Part shown: positions 11,464 to 22,104 of the stretch, one piece after another
How positions within the stretch are numbered: position 1 is the stretch's first letter
How the letters are laid out: every line of letters begins with the position of its first letter
Assembly (NCBI GenBank): GCA_010093485.1
Contig: MU001495.1
Coordinates: 2,049,658 to 2,113,657, forward strand
DNA from: Karstenula rhodostoma CBS 690.94
Taxonomy: Eukaryota; Ascomycota; Dothideomycetes; Pleosporales; Didymosphaeriaceae
Direction: 5' to 3'
DNA: 64,000 bases
The notes under the pieces: model-generated
The model's input: only the letters and a program-made list of their open reading frames with translations
What the model was told of the DNA's origin: nothing
Database searches by the model: none
Program-made: the position numbers and the translations under genes

Positions 11464-13913
11464 ATGAGGTCCATTGCAGCACTTTCGGTGCTGGCATCGG
11501 TCGTTACTGCACAGATAGAGACGTTCTCGTTCGGTACGAGTGCGACGGCAGATAGCAATCGGCCTACCTCCACAGCATCTGTCTCAGGGCCGATAGAGAC
11601 GGGCAAAGCATGCGGGCAGATTGCAGAGTTGGTAACCGAAACTACAGTCATTGATGCAGAGGTAAGTCAAAACTTGCTGCCTAAAGACAATGGTTCAAGT
11701 ACTTCGCAATGCTGACGATGGACCAGCTCGCATATGCATGCCTCAAGTCCGTCCCAATCGACAAAGATGCTGCGACGGATACACTGAAGTCTGTGAAGAA
11801 CATGGTGGAATGGCAATCAACGTTGGCATATCTGAAGAACCCACCAAAAGGATATGGGGATGAAGGTGTCGACATCCAACAAGGCTTGGATGATATTGGC
11901 AAGAAGGTCTCGAACGGCGACTACGACAACGAATACGATTTTGAGATTGATATTGCGAAACTATTTGTCAAGGCACACGATGGGCATCTTACATTTTCGG
12001 GGATGGCACACAGCGGAGTTTTCACCTGGCGTAGGGACCGCGAAATTGCGCTCATTTCTGGCTCGGAGAATGGCAAAGACGATCCGAAGATCTGGGGCAT
12101 TGGGGACTTCAACAAGACCTTGGACGGAAACGCAAAGCGATCTGCAATTTCGCAGATCGACGGAAAGGACGCCGTGCAGTTCGTCAAGGAGGAGAGCATG
12201 GGTACCACCTACCATGATCCGGACTCGAGATACAACTCCATGTTCTACATGCAGCCGGCAGAGAACTATGGTTACTTTGCCAACCCTCGCTTCTACCCCG
12301 GTGCTTCGGTCAACATCTCGTATGAGAACGGCACGTCGCGCGAGTTCGTGAACTCGGCTGTTGTTAATGAGCCGAGCGACTGGCTCCTCGTGAAGGACGG
12401 TCAGGACTTTTACGACACCTTTATCGTACCACGTTCGCGGACCCTCGACACCACCGAGACAAAGAAGAGGTCGAACCACCGCAACGTTCCGAGGAACGTC
12501 GAGTATCCTCGCGAAGCAGAGCTTAACCGCCGATGGGTTCCTTGGGCTTACCCTTCGGCCATTGTCGAGCACAAATCAGACGATGTGAAACTCGCTGGTT
12601 ACTTCATCAATACCGGAGCCGGCAAAGTGGGTGTCCTAATGGTCCAAACGTTCAGTGTGGAGGCCGAGGACGGCAACAACGAAGAAGCCAGGGAATTCCA
12701 GGACGTAGTACAAAAGTACATCAGCCAAGCCAAGGCCCAAAATGTTGAGAAGCACATCATTGATGTCCGGACGAACGGTGGTGGCAAGATCCTGCTCGGA
12801 TACGACATGTTCCTACAATTCTTCCCCAAGGAGCAACCTCAGCTTCAGTCGCGATGGCGCGGGCACAAGGGCTCCGAGCTCTTTGGCGAGAAGTTATCCT
12901 CTATCGAGAGAATGAACACCAAAAACGGCAATTTGTACACCTCGCCCTTCAACTACCATTCCTACCTCAGTGGCGATGACGAAGAGTTCTCCGACTTCAA
13001 GGACATGTATCCCCCCGAGAAGTTCAACGACGAATCTTTCACCGCCCTCCTCAAGTACAACCTCTCCGATCCGATCGAAACGTCCGACGACACCTACGCC
13101 CTCGGCATCAGCATGACCGGCTACCTCGACCGCGCCAACTTCACCGAGCAACCCTTCAAGGCCGAAAACATCATCATCCTCTCCGACGGCATCTGCGCTT
13201 CCACCTGCTCACTCTTCACCGAGTTGATGGTGCAGCAAGCCGGCGTCAAGACGCTCGCCGTCGGCGGTGTTCCCGGGACCGGCTCCATGCAAGTCGTCGG
13301 CGGCACCAAAGGCTCGATGCTGCTGCCCGCAGAATACATCACGCAAGTTTCCGCCAGCGTCGTCAGCGAGTACGCCACCTCGGACGCCGAGGTCGCCGAC
13401 TGGCGCGACTTCCTCCCCCAGCCCTTCAGCATCGCCGTCAGCACCGCGGGCGTCAACTTCCAGGACAACATCCGCAAGGACCTCGAGAAGGACGGCATAC
13501 CCACACAGTTCCTCAACGACACCGCCAGCTGCAGGATCTACTACGAGCCCAACATGTATTTGAACGTGTCGGCGCTTTGGAGTAAGGCGGCAGACGTGGC
13601 GTTCGGCAAGGACGGCGGCATGGATGAGGAGGCGTGCGTCGCGGGGTCGGTGACGAGCAAGGAGGATCAGACGGGCCAGGGCAAGGGTAGCCCGTCGAGC
13701 GGCGGCAGCAGCGGCACTGGGACGAACGGCGGTAGTGGCAGCGGCAGCGGCAACGGCAGTGGAACAAGCAGCGATGGGAGCTCGCCGGGTCCCTCGGAGT
13801 CGAAGGGTGCGGCTGCAGGCGCTATCAAGCCTGCGCAAGGCGGGTGGGCCGCTATCTTCGCGTGCAGCGCGGTGGTGCTGGGGTCGATGGCGTTCGGGGC
13901 CAGCTTGGTGTGA
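11464..13913 (+). CDS. Secreted, GPI-anchored S41 family peptidase
   Basis: Exons 11464-11661 and 11727-13913 give 794 residues. The junction joins VIDAE to LAYACLKSVP, the usual motif of this family. A signal peptide covers residues 1-16. The protease core contains DVRTNGGG, where the family has its conserved D.R.NGGG element, and ICASTC, with the predicted catalytic Ser near residue 558. The N-terminal half matches the CPAF/UstP-like arrangement of fungal S41 proteins. The C-terminus is a Gly/Ser-rich linker followed by a hydrophobic tail (AAIFACSAVVLGSMAFG), which fits a GPI-anchor signal. It is likely a cell-surface serine protease. UstP, one relative, acts in ustiloxin biosynthesis, but nothing around this gene suggests a ribosomal peptide cluster. 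Confidence 0.9.
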
Positions 13914-14370
13914 TGATGGGATGCGACAGTTGCTTTTGCATATATTGGCGTTCTCTTTCGTATGGATGTGGGCTGGATAGATGGCATAAGCTTTAATATA
14001 TAGAGCGGACATCCACGGGCTCCCCAGATGGGTACGGAATCTATTGATGCTACAAGGCACTCCTGAACGTAGTATTTGGTGTACAATAACACCACTTGTT
14101 AGTGTGACTAGATCGAGCACTTATCGACAACGTCGGTGCACAGCTGGCGAGTTGATGCCTGGTCTCGGTCGGTGCGCTTGTGGTTTGCACCGGAGTTAGC
14201 TCGGTCGATCGTATTGGGTTACAGAAATTGACATTACGATACGTGCTGGAGTTGAGGGGCGGAGCTGTAGTTAGTTGCCTCTCTAGGGTGAACTCGGACT
14301 CTTTTTCCAGCACTGCATATACTCGTGATTCTTCGGCGCTTTGTGGTTGAGACGACTATATCGGTGCTTT
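13914..14370. other. Intergenic spacer, 3' of the S41 gene
   Basis: No gene. It includes the probable 3' untranslated region of the S41 peptidase and then unannotated sequence leading into the inverted-repeat block. Confidence 0.5.
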
Positions 14371-14884
14371 GTAAAAGTTTCGTTCCACCCTACCATGGTA
14401 CTTTGTTGATGTTTGGCCAATATATATATTATTTACATTAGGAGGCTGATTTTGACCTTTATAGGACCTATCTTGACGTAAACCCCTTTATGTAATAGAA
14501 TTTAGCTATTAGACAGTTTGAAATCTTTGTGTTTTGGCACCCCACCGAGTTCCTTTACTGTGTTTTGCCGTGGCTTGCAAAAGCGCGCGAAGTATCACAT
14601 TTGGGTTAGCTAATAGGCAGCTCTCTATGGTATATACATTGGCCCCTTTTAGCAGCCTTCTACGCAGACATTTACATAGTACTGGTAGGGTGGAACGAAA
14701 CTTTTGCAAGCGACAATGCTTTCAGAGCCACAGTTCGCACGTGACCCACCCCACCGATCACCCCTACACCCTCCCCCGCACGGGCGACTCCCTATTGTCT
14801 TCCACGGGTCCAGGATCCCCACACGTCGCGCGCTTTGGCAAGCCGCAGCGAAACACAGCACGAAAACTCGGTGGGGTGCCAAAC
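14371..14884. repeat. Interleaved inverted repeats, possible MITE-like elements
   Basis: Two inverted-repeat pairs overlap. Pair A is 14371-14395 against 14681-14705 (24 of 25 bases match, core TTTCGTTCCACCCTACC). Pair B is 14533-14590 against 14826-14884, about 80 percent identical over 58 bases (core TTTGGCACCCCACCGAG). The order is A', B, A, B', so each pair encloses about 335-350 bp and they interlock. Short non-autonomous transposons with terminal inverted repeats would look like this if one element inserted into another or a composite was rearranged. I did not identify target-site duplications. Confidence 0.65.
14731..14822 (+). repeat. Dispersed repeat, copy 1 (second copy at 47955-48047)
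   Basis: About 90 bases with roughly 80 percent identity, in the same orientation, to 47955-48047. Shared blocks include CACGTGAC, CCCCACCGATCACCCC and CTCCCTATTGTCTTCCACG. It sits between the A and B' inverted repeats, so the repeat family and the inverted-repeat block may be one element. Confidence 0.75.
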
Positions 14885-14969
14885 CACATTGATTTAAGCA
14901 GCCAAAAGTGATAAATTCCTCCCGTCCAACGGGGCGTTGCCCAGTCGCAGAGCGAACTATAGCACTTCA

Positions 14970-16861
14970 CTAAACCTCGAATTTGACCAAGTTAGTCACA
15001 GGTCGAGGGTTCGTGACTCGTCGAGGCACCACCATGCTGTGGCCCCCTACAGCGATCATTTTTGGATTCCGCCCTGTCTCCTTGAAACTCACGTAGATAC
15101 TGCCTCCTCCGTCCAAATTAAGCGCCATACGTGGGCGGTCAATTCTGGCTCCACGATGGTAATGTTGCAAGTAGGCAGCTATCACCCCTCTCATCTGGTT
15201 CATGCTGCAACCGTCTCGGAAACGATTCCTGGCCGTGCATGCAAAGATGAGCTTGGTGCCGTTGGCCAAGACCACGTGCACTAAACGTTCGTTCCCGTCG
15301 GATGAGGTGTGGACGCCGCCAATGGCCCCGCCAGAGCTCTGGGCGTAGGGCGGGCGCCATCGCAACTCGGGTAGCGTTTCAGTGTCCAAGCGGGCCTGGA
15401 TGGTAGGTCCGCTCCACAAGAAAGATCCATCTTCGCCAACGAGTCTTCGGTAGTACTGCTGTTGGCTTGGAGGTATAGGGAGAGGATTTGGCCATGCGCT
15501 TGTAGGGCCTACGGAATAGTACTGGTGGTTTTCCTAGTCAATTTCTTGGCCATCCACATCCAGCTTCAAAACCGCCCGATCTCTGTCTAGAGAGTTCCTA
15601 GGGTAGGGAGGCATAATGAACAATCCGCCATTAACGAGAAGGTAATCACCATGTTCGTCTTCGAATTCATGAGGGCTGGTCCGGCCATATGGTGAGCCTA
15701 CGATGCTAGTATGCGTTCTCCTCATGACTATTACGTCAAGTTTGCCATTGAGATGCATTTGTTGTAGCACTCCTGCAATCGGCTGTGGTGGTCGATAGTT
15801 TTCCCAATCCGGATTCGATCTGAACACTTGGTGTTTGGCTGTTTTTCTCACATTCAGATATCGAACTTTGTAAATGTCTTCCCGGTTTCTCCCACAATCG
15901 GACCCTTGTTGGGAAGGTGATCTGCCTGGCGAACTGGATCCGGGAGACGTCCTACGTAGGATGCCTGGAATATAGTCTCCAATCACATCTCTGGTGGTCT
16001 TTTTGCCTTTGGCAGTGCCAAACTTGACTTTTGTCCCTTTCCCCTTCGCATCTTTACCCTGTACTGGACACGATTTTATCTTTAACTTCCCATTGTTCTT
16101 CGCCTTGGGCCCAGGTTTCACCTTCTGGTTTTTTTTTCGGTTTAGTGTTCGGCTTGGCCTTCGTTTTCGCCTTGGTCCCTTTCCTCTTTGCCTTGGTTCC
16201 CCGCCTGGACCTTGAGGCGCCCTTGCCTTTCCTGGTCCTTGATGAACCCCTGCCTCGAGCTCTTCTATCAATATTGCTTTCCTCTCTCTCCAGTGCCGAC
16301 GGCCCTAGATCTTCTCCCTAATTACTGATCATCCTGGTCATCCCCGCGGTCTTCTTTCATTTACTTGTCATGAAGATCCTCAACCCCTAGATGTTGTCCC
16401 AAGTCACTGCATCGTCTGCTATCTACAGCTCTTCAAGCTCTTCGATCTATAACTGCCGTGATTTCAGATCTGGTATTGGCGTGTATATCTCAAATAGTGC
16501 CTTATCATTGGTGATAGAGCCAGTCACGACACCCTTGGTGACGACACAATGGTCAAGAATGATGCTTAGATGATCAACGCAAGTCGCAACTTTAGGTAGG
16601 GAGCTATCGTGGCTGTACACAGCCAGTGCAACAGATCCGCACTGCTGGAAGGCTGATGAGTGTTTTTTTGTCTCAATTGGCGCACACCTTTTCGATGCAG
16701 CTTTTGACTTCTGCCAGTAGACCAGAGTTTGCAGTAACCACACTGGTGCTGGTGTCGTGAGCGTCGAAACTGGTTCTGGTATTGCAAATCACGTTTGCAA
16801 CTGGAGCTTAAGCACAAAGATGAATAATAGCCGCAAGACTGGAGAACGTAGAGTACCGCAT
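14970..16861 (-). pseudogene. Decayed gene: secreted protein with phosphodiester glycosidase-like C-terminus
   Basis: Reading the minus strand from the ATG at 16861, a signal peptide (MRYSTFSSLAAIIHLCA) is followed by TAA at 16810-16808, then by in-frame sequence to TGA at 16675-16673. A one-base slip in the 7-base T run at 16663-16669 restores a frame with a CVDHLSIILDHC motif, ended by TAG at 16449-16447. A very basic Lys/Pro linker follows. The last 430 residues run in one frame, broken only by TAG at 15536-15534. They contain LLVNGGLF and MALNLDGGGS, signatures of the phosphodiester glycosidase (NAGPA-like, PF09992) fold. The TAA and TAG stops fit CAA or CAG codons changed by C to T. I read it as one multidomain secreted protein gene, now dead. 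Two adjacent dead genes, or unrecognised introns, are alternatives. Confidence 0.55.
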
Positions 16862-18112
16862 CTTGCAGGCAAGTTTTATGCGTCTTATAGAGCACTGGGT
16901 CAAAGCTTAGGCAGTGTATCGACCCTCCTGGGGTAACACAAGATACTCAAACGTTTGACGAGGCACTGCAAACAGTGTATTGAGAAAGAACTGAAAGCTA
17001 GAATCCACAAGAAAAACGATAGTAGAAGAGCAAGAAGAACGAGTCGCTGGGTAGAGGAATAATGGGAAAGGAATCTTGCTTCAATACCGCGTGCCTCACA
17101 TCGCCTCAGTTCTTGGTCGACTTGGTGTTACTCTCCATGTCCGCGAAACGGACCACTCTTACCACAGACTACAAGAATCTAGTATCTTGCGAAACCCATC
17201 TTCAGCCCCCCTGCGCAGTGATTTCGCCCCGACCCCGGCCTTGAACGCTTAAGGCGCTTTCCAGGTGGCTAAATTTTCGATTCTTAGTTTCATTGCTTGC
17301 AAGTGGTGCACTGCTAAGCTACTAAATAGTACTTGAGAATACCTTTAACCAAAAACTGAACTAACTAGATGTCGATTCCGAGACTGAAATCTGCAAAGGT
17401 CGAGAAACGGACTTCGATAACATCTTCGGACACTGTCTCCATGGATAACGGTACGTTATGCGGTAGATGCAAACAATATCTCGCGAGCATCGAAGAGCTA
17501 GGGTGAGAGAAGGTGTCCCGGACAGATCCTGGCTAGCTACACTAGTTTATGTCCCTAGAGGCGGTCGTCATGTACCACAAGGGCTTGCCGGTACTAGTTC
17601 CAGAATGTTTCGGGGCTTTACCTGGAATGCCGCTGCATTGCGGCACGGCGTTCGAGCGGTGTTGTCAAAGTTTTCGCGCACTGTGCCGATGCGGCACAGT
17701 TCAAGTGCCAATGCCACCTGTCCACCGAAAGCCGTGTCAAATCCCCAACAACGCATACTGAGGCCCTTCTTATAGCTCACCCGTCGAGTTGAACGTCGAT
17801 ATCAGTAAAAGTCGAGAGACCACGTGTGACGTCATCCACGTGCCCCAAACCCATCTTGCTGCATGTCCCCCCATTCGACAACAATTTTCTCGCCAAAGCG
17901 CTTCATCTTACACGACCGCTACTGCGTATACAGCGCTATAGTAAAATCACTAAGTACAGTGTGTTACCCTAGCATAGGATACATAGGCTAATTGTTCCTA
18001 GGCTTGTCACCGATTACTGCCGCACGTAGGAACAAAGAAAAAAGAGCGTTCTTGCCAAACACACACTCCGACCACAGGCAATTCCTCCAGGAAATTGTGT
18101 CCCATTTGGAAC
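16862..18112. other. Intergenic region
   Basis: No gene is supported. Open frames at 17062-17244 and 17467-17780 have neither domains nor splice continuity. The last part is the promoter of the 2EXR gene. Confidence 0.55.
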
Positions 18113-19620
18113 ATGCCAGCGACTACATTCCCACGATTCTCGAGTCTTTGCAAAGAGCTTAGGGATGCGATATGGCTGGAAGTTGCTTCGATGCAATATC
18201 AGGAGGTGAGTAATAGTTACTTAGCACATGCATGACAACTCAGTGAATTTAAACATTCTCTAACTTTCGTGTAGTAAGTAGACAAGTTTCAGCCTGCCCC
18301 TGTGTTTTGATTTCCTTTCTATGTTGGATCACTCTAACGGGTGTCTCTGGATTCTAGCATCGCTGATTCATTGCCGCATTTCAGTTCGAAGAGTGTACCC
18401 GCTACTGATGCACTTTCGCGTACCTCTTCTAATGGTTCTGATCCCCCTGATGGCTGGAAGAGTCCGCGTGCCTCTGATGGTGCACTGAGTGAGCGTCGCC
18501 AGCAAGCTTTCGTTAGCTACGACAACCTGCCGCCTGACATCGACCTCCAGCCTCTAAGACTCTACGTCCGAAATTCCCCCGATAACAAGATGTGCATCGG
18601 AGCGAACGAGGCCTTTTCACTGGGGGATTGCCTCCCCATGTCAGCCGTGTGTCACGAGGCGCGCTCGCATGCGAGCCACTTCTGTCGCTCCCAAATGCAG
18701 TTCATAGACGTACACTTCTCTAACGACGACAACCCTGGCGAGCACCGCGATGTACAGAATGAGGCCGATACTCTGCACCTGGTTAACATGCAGCCGACAA
18801 CGGTGATTATGACCAAGACAACCATATATGACGAACCATATGACCAGCCCACCATAAATCTCTTTCAGTTCGCGTCGGCCGCTCATCTTGTCGATGCTGT
18901 TACAGAACTCTTCGGCAACGGCGTTGAGCGGCTCATTTTGAACGTCTGGGCTGGATCCCTAGATGCAATCGATACGATGTACTGGCCTCATATAGAGCTA
19001 CCAAAAGCAGGGAAGACGCTGTGAGTACACAGACCGATCCGCTCTTCCTACCTCCAAATACTGATCTACCTAGTTGGCGACCTCATTGGAATCTTACTAT
19101 CATCAAAGATTCAAATCATGATCCCTCCAAGGTTTTCTTGGCGCCAGATAGGAATTTCCACGCCGTGAGAGATATGTTCAGAGAGCACGACGAACGTCTG
19201 AGGGTCCTAACATGGCATCTTCTCAAATACCACGAGATCCTGGTCGCAGCTGCGGAAAAGCTGCCGCGATTGGGAACTATCGAAACGCAACTTCATAGCC
19301 GAAGCTGGTGGAAGTATTATCCGACACGGGTCAAAGCGACTGTCAAAGACGGTGCTCTCTGGACCGATTGGAATGATGTTGAAATTTTTAATTACCATGA
19401 TTGGACACATAAAGATGCAGAGATGGTATACTCAGTCGAGGAAGATTTGGAGTATCTTGACTACGCTGACTCGCCATACTCAGCAGCCTCATCACAGTAT
19501 TCTGACTTCGGCGACCCGTCATACTCACCAATGTCGCTACAGTATCCTGACAAAGACAATATACCATACACACCACAGCCCCAAGAGCATTCGCTTCCAA
19601 CATCCTCAGATTCACATTGA
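18113..19620 (+). CDS. 2EXR domain protein
   Basis: The first exon is best placed at 18113-18205: it encodes FPRFSSLCKELRDAIWLEVA, the diagnostic start of the 2EXR domain, and ends at a clean GTGAGT. The next coding stretch ends at 19020 and joins 19074 across a 53-nt intron, linking GKTL to WRPHWN; it continues to the stop at 19620. It holds the second half of the domain (LPMSAVCHEARSHASHFC, then DTLHLV) and a C-terminal Tyr/Ser/Pro-rich tail with repeats of the form SPYS..SQYSDFGD. The acceptor of the first intron is unresolved: likely sites after 18357 or 18384 do not match the phase of the 18205 donor. A small extra exon or a frameshift must be assumed. 2EXR proteins are numerous in ascomycetes and have no assigned function. 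Confidence 0.7.
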
Positions 19621-20002
19621 ATCGTTTAACCTCATCCGAGGTACATTCTCTTCCATCGGAAGTCCAAGTACAGCGATTCGACAAGCACTCAAGTACAGGT
19701 TGTTTACCCAGGATTCTTGGGCAATATACAGGCTGATATTATTCAGTTTTCTGGCTTAGTACTATACTTCATCAACCCATGAAATGGCTTTTACACTGTC
19801 TATGCCGCGTCCCATGCACGGCGGGTGCGACGCATCTTGTGTCGGTGATGGATGAACATTTTGCATGCCGGGTTTGCAAGTACGATATAACATATGGACA
19901 AGAGTAGACTATAGCACAATTTAGTATTTTACCAACCTAGGCACAGTTCGCTGTATGTTGACGACCTGGTTTGATATCAATTCTAGGTATAAAAATAACC
20001 GG
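19621..20002. other. Intergenic spacer between convergent genes
   Basis: Nothing beyond probable 3' untranslated regions of the 2EXR gene (plus strand) and the rhodopsin-domain gene (minus strand). Confidence 0.6.
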
Positions 20003-21217
20003 TTAAGATGCACTCCTGTCCGACACTTCGAAGGACTGCTTCACCTTGATACCACCACTGTTCAGCCCTCTCCTGCCATCCAGAGATTCTTGACTACCAG
20101 CTATATCTCCATGCATAGTGTCCCCCAATGCAGAAGCATTGGCCCGATGTTGCAGACCTATTGGTCTGAGCCACAGACGATTGGTATCGTCGTCTAATCT
20201 CTCAAAGCCGTCCTCACCCACCACTTTGGGACCGGTGGATTGGGAGCCCGAATTAACGCGCGTTTTACTCGATCCGAGAGGCGTGGCTGCGGAACGCCCG
20301 AGTAGCGGACGCATCATGGGGATGCAGGCAAGAACCACGGCGAGACAGGGTTCGAGGCCGCTGAAGATGTTCGCTTTGGGGATTGTGTAAGTTATATCTG
20401 CAAAGTCCATAGTGGAGAGAACGGAAATGCGGAGTGCGCTGATAACGCATGTTCTAATCGTCTTGGTTAGAAGGAGAGTTGATGATAAGGGAAGCATAGC
20501 GCAACATACACAATGCCTAGTCCAAAAACGGTGATAAGGATCACCTTCTTGTATGTTGCCATCTGCAATTGGTACAGCGGGTACATGGGAAGCAGAAGCA
20601 CCATCGCATCGGTAATGAGATTGATAATTCCAGTGACCGTGAACGAGGTGACTTGATCGCCGCAGTAGCCCCCAACAATCGTTTTGTCCCAATTGTAAGC
20701 AAAAGGACGGCAAATAAGACAACCAGCGAGGATGGTGGCGATCGTCCAAGCAACAATGATGGACATGGTAGCATAGGAGCACCAAACAAGCCATGGGATC
20801 GGGAAAATCTTGAGGTAGAGAAACAGAATCGACGCTTTCGTGCAGCTGAGGCTTAGAACCCAAAGAAATTGCAATGGTATGATGAGTTGGGACAACGTGG
20901 TGATTGGCTCGAGCCCGTACTCGAGTGCGATGTCTGCGACATGACCGTATCCAATGCCGGCTTGGAACACGCCGGTAATGCTATTGGACTGGAGACCGAC
21001 AGCAAACGTCTAGGGTCTGTCAGTAGGGTCCCTAGTTGCTTGAAATCTAACTTACACAAGCGACAATAATCAGGTAATCGCTGACCGTCCATGGCTTGTG
21101 TGCAATCGCGTGTGCTGTCAATCGTAAGGCGACGGCGAGGACAGCGAGAATGGAGAAGCTCAGCGCTACGCCGAGTACTGCCTTCTGGTCGTGCGTTTTT
21201 ATGGGAAAGACGGGCAT
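20003..21217 (-). CDS. Rhodopsin-domain (PTH11/SAT4-like) integral membrane protein
   Basis: Exons on the minus strand are 21217-21056, 21009-20510 and 20453-20003, giving 370 residues. Junctions join VAC to TFAVGLQ and GIV to TCVISALR in phase. Seven hydrophobic segments are visible, starting with the GVALSFSILAVLAVALRL helix. Family marks include KPWTVSDYLIIVA in the first loop, VFQAGIGYGH, SLSCTKASILFLYLKIF and CRPFAYNWDK..GGYCGD, with a hydrophilic C-terminal tail. The family (fungal rhodopsin domain, PF20684) includes PTH11-like receptors and SAT4 of the satratoxin cluster. The length is typical. It lies about 890 bp from a divergently transcribed P450, so the two may share a promoter region. 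Confidence 0.9.
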
Positions 21218-22104
21218 GTTGCAGTATGGTCCAACCCGCTAAAGGTTGGGTGGTTCACAGGTTCATATCTGCAACGGCACACGGGATGGCTGTTATCGCT
21301 CCCTTGTCCGGTTAGCAGGTAATCGTTGTAGCCGTGAAGGTCCTAACTCGCCTTGTAACCCCAGGCATTTTGTGGAGCAGGCAAGGACCCCTTGCACAAA
21401 GTATTGGATGAAATCGACTACGAAGCGAGGTGCTGGGAAGTACTCACGCGGGTAAGCCTGTTGGGGGGGGCTACTCATGATCCTAGACCCCCTCGAAGGA
21501 TTCGCAATTTCAAGGCCAAAAGTTTCACACATCGCAAGGGCGTCGCCTATTTGGGCATTGTGGAGAGCGATTATACCCTTTCCCACAGGTTCGTTAGAGG
21601 TTATTGTGGACTTTCACAGCGAGCTTGATGGGGAGGCCTGCCCACTAAACAATCTCAGAAGCGACAACAATGACACCTGTTGCATCTTGGGGATTTATGT
21701 CTATCGGTCCGTGGTAGGAAATCCCCGCTTGCGTTACGTGTTAGCGCATTGAAAACGGCCCAGTGCAGGAAATCAGGCTGACTGCCGCTTGTAGGAGCAT
21801 TACGGCCCGATAGCCGGCTCGGATCTTGCCTGTATCTGGTTTGGTCGACGCGGTGGCGAATTCTTTCACTGGGATGTAAACGGTGCTTAAAAAAACCCAT
21901 TAAGACGGGCAAGCTGTGCGATCGCGACATCGGTGGCTGAACAAGAAAATGGGCAGTGGCGTGCCCAGGCAGACGGTTGGCTACAGGCGCCCCTATTCAT
22001 AACGCCGAGCTGATTCATGAAATCGATCCGCGGAGACAACTCTGAGTAATGCCGTACATATCATTCGTTCTGGTTCTCAGTAAAATCGAAACGCTCCAAC
22101 AATC
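21218..22104. other. Divergent promoter region, membrane protein / P450
   Basis: No gene is supported. It is the shared upstream region of the minus-strand rhodopsin-domain gene and the plus-strand P450. A G8 run lies near 21463-21470. Open frames here are short and lack domains. Confidence 0.55.

Noticed and set aside
14534..14911. Open frames on both strands with similar N-termini (MAPHRV)
   Set aside because: The similarity is produced by the B/B' inverted repeat, not by related proteins.
19021..19620. Separate downstream gene starting at GTG 19021
   Set aside because: GTG 19021 is the 5' end of a 53-nt intron; the frame is the last exon of the 2EXR gene.
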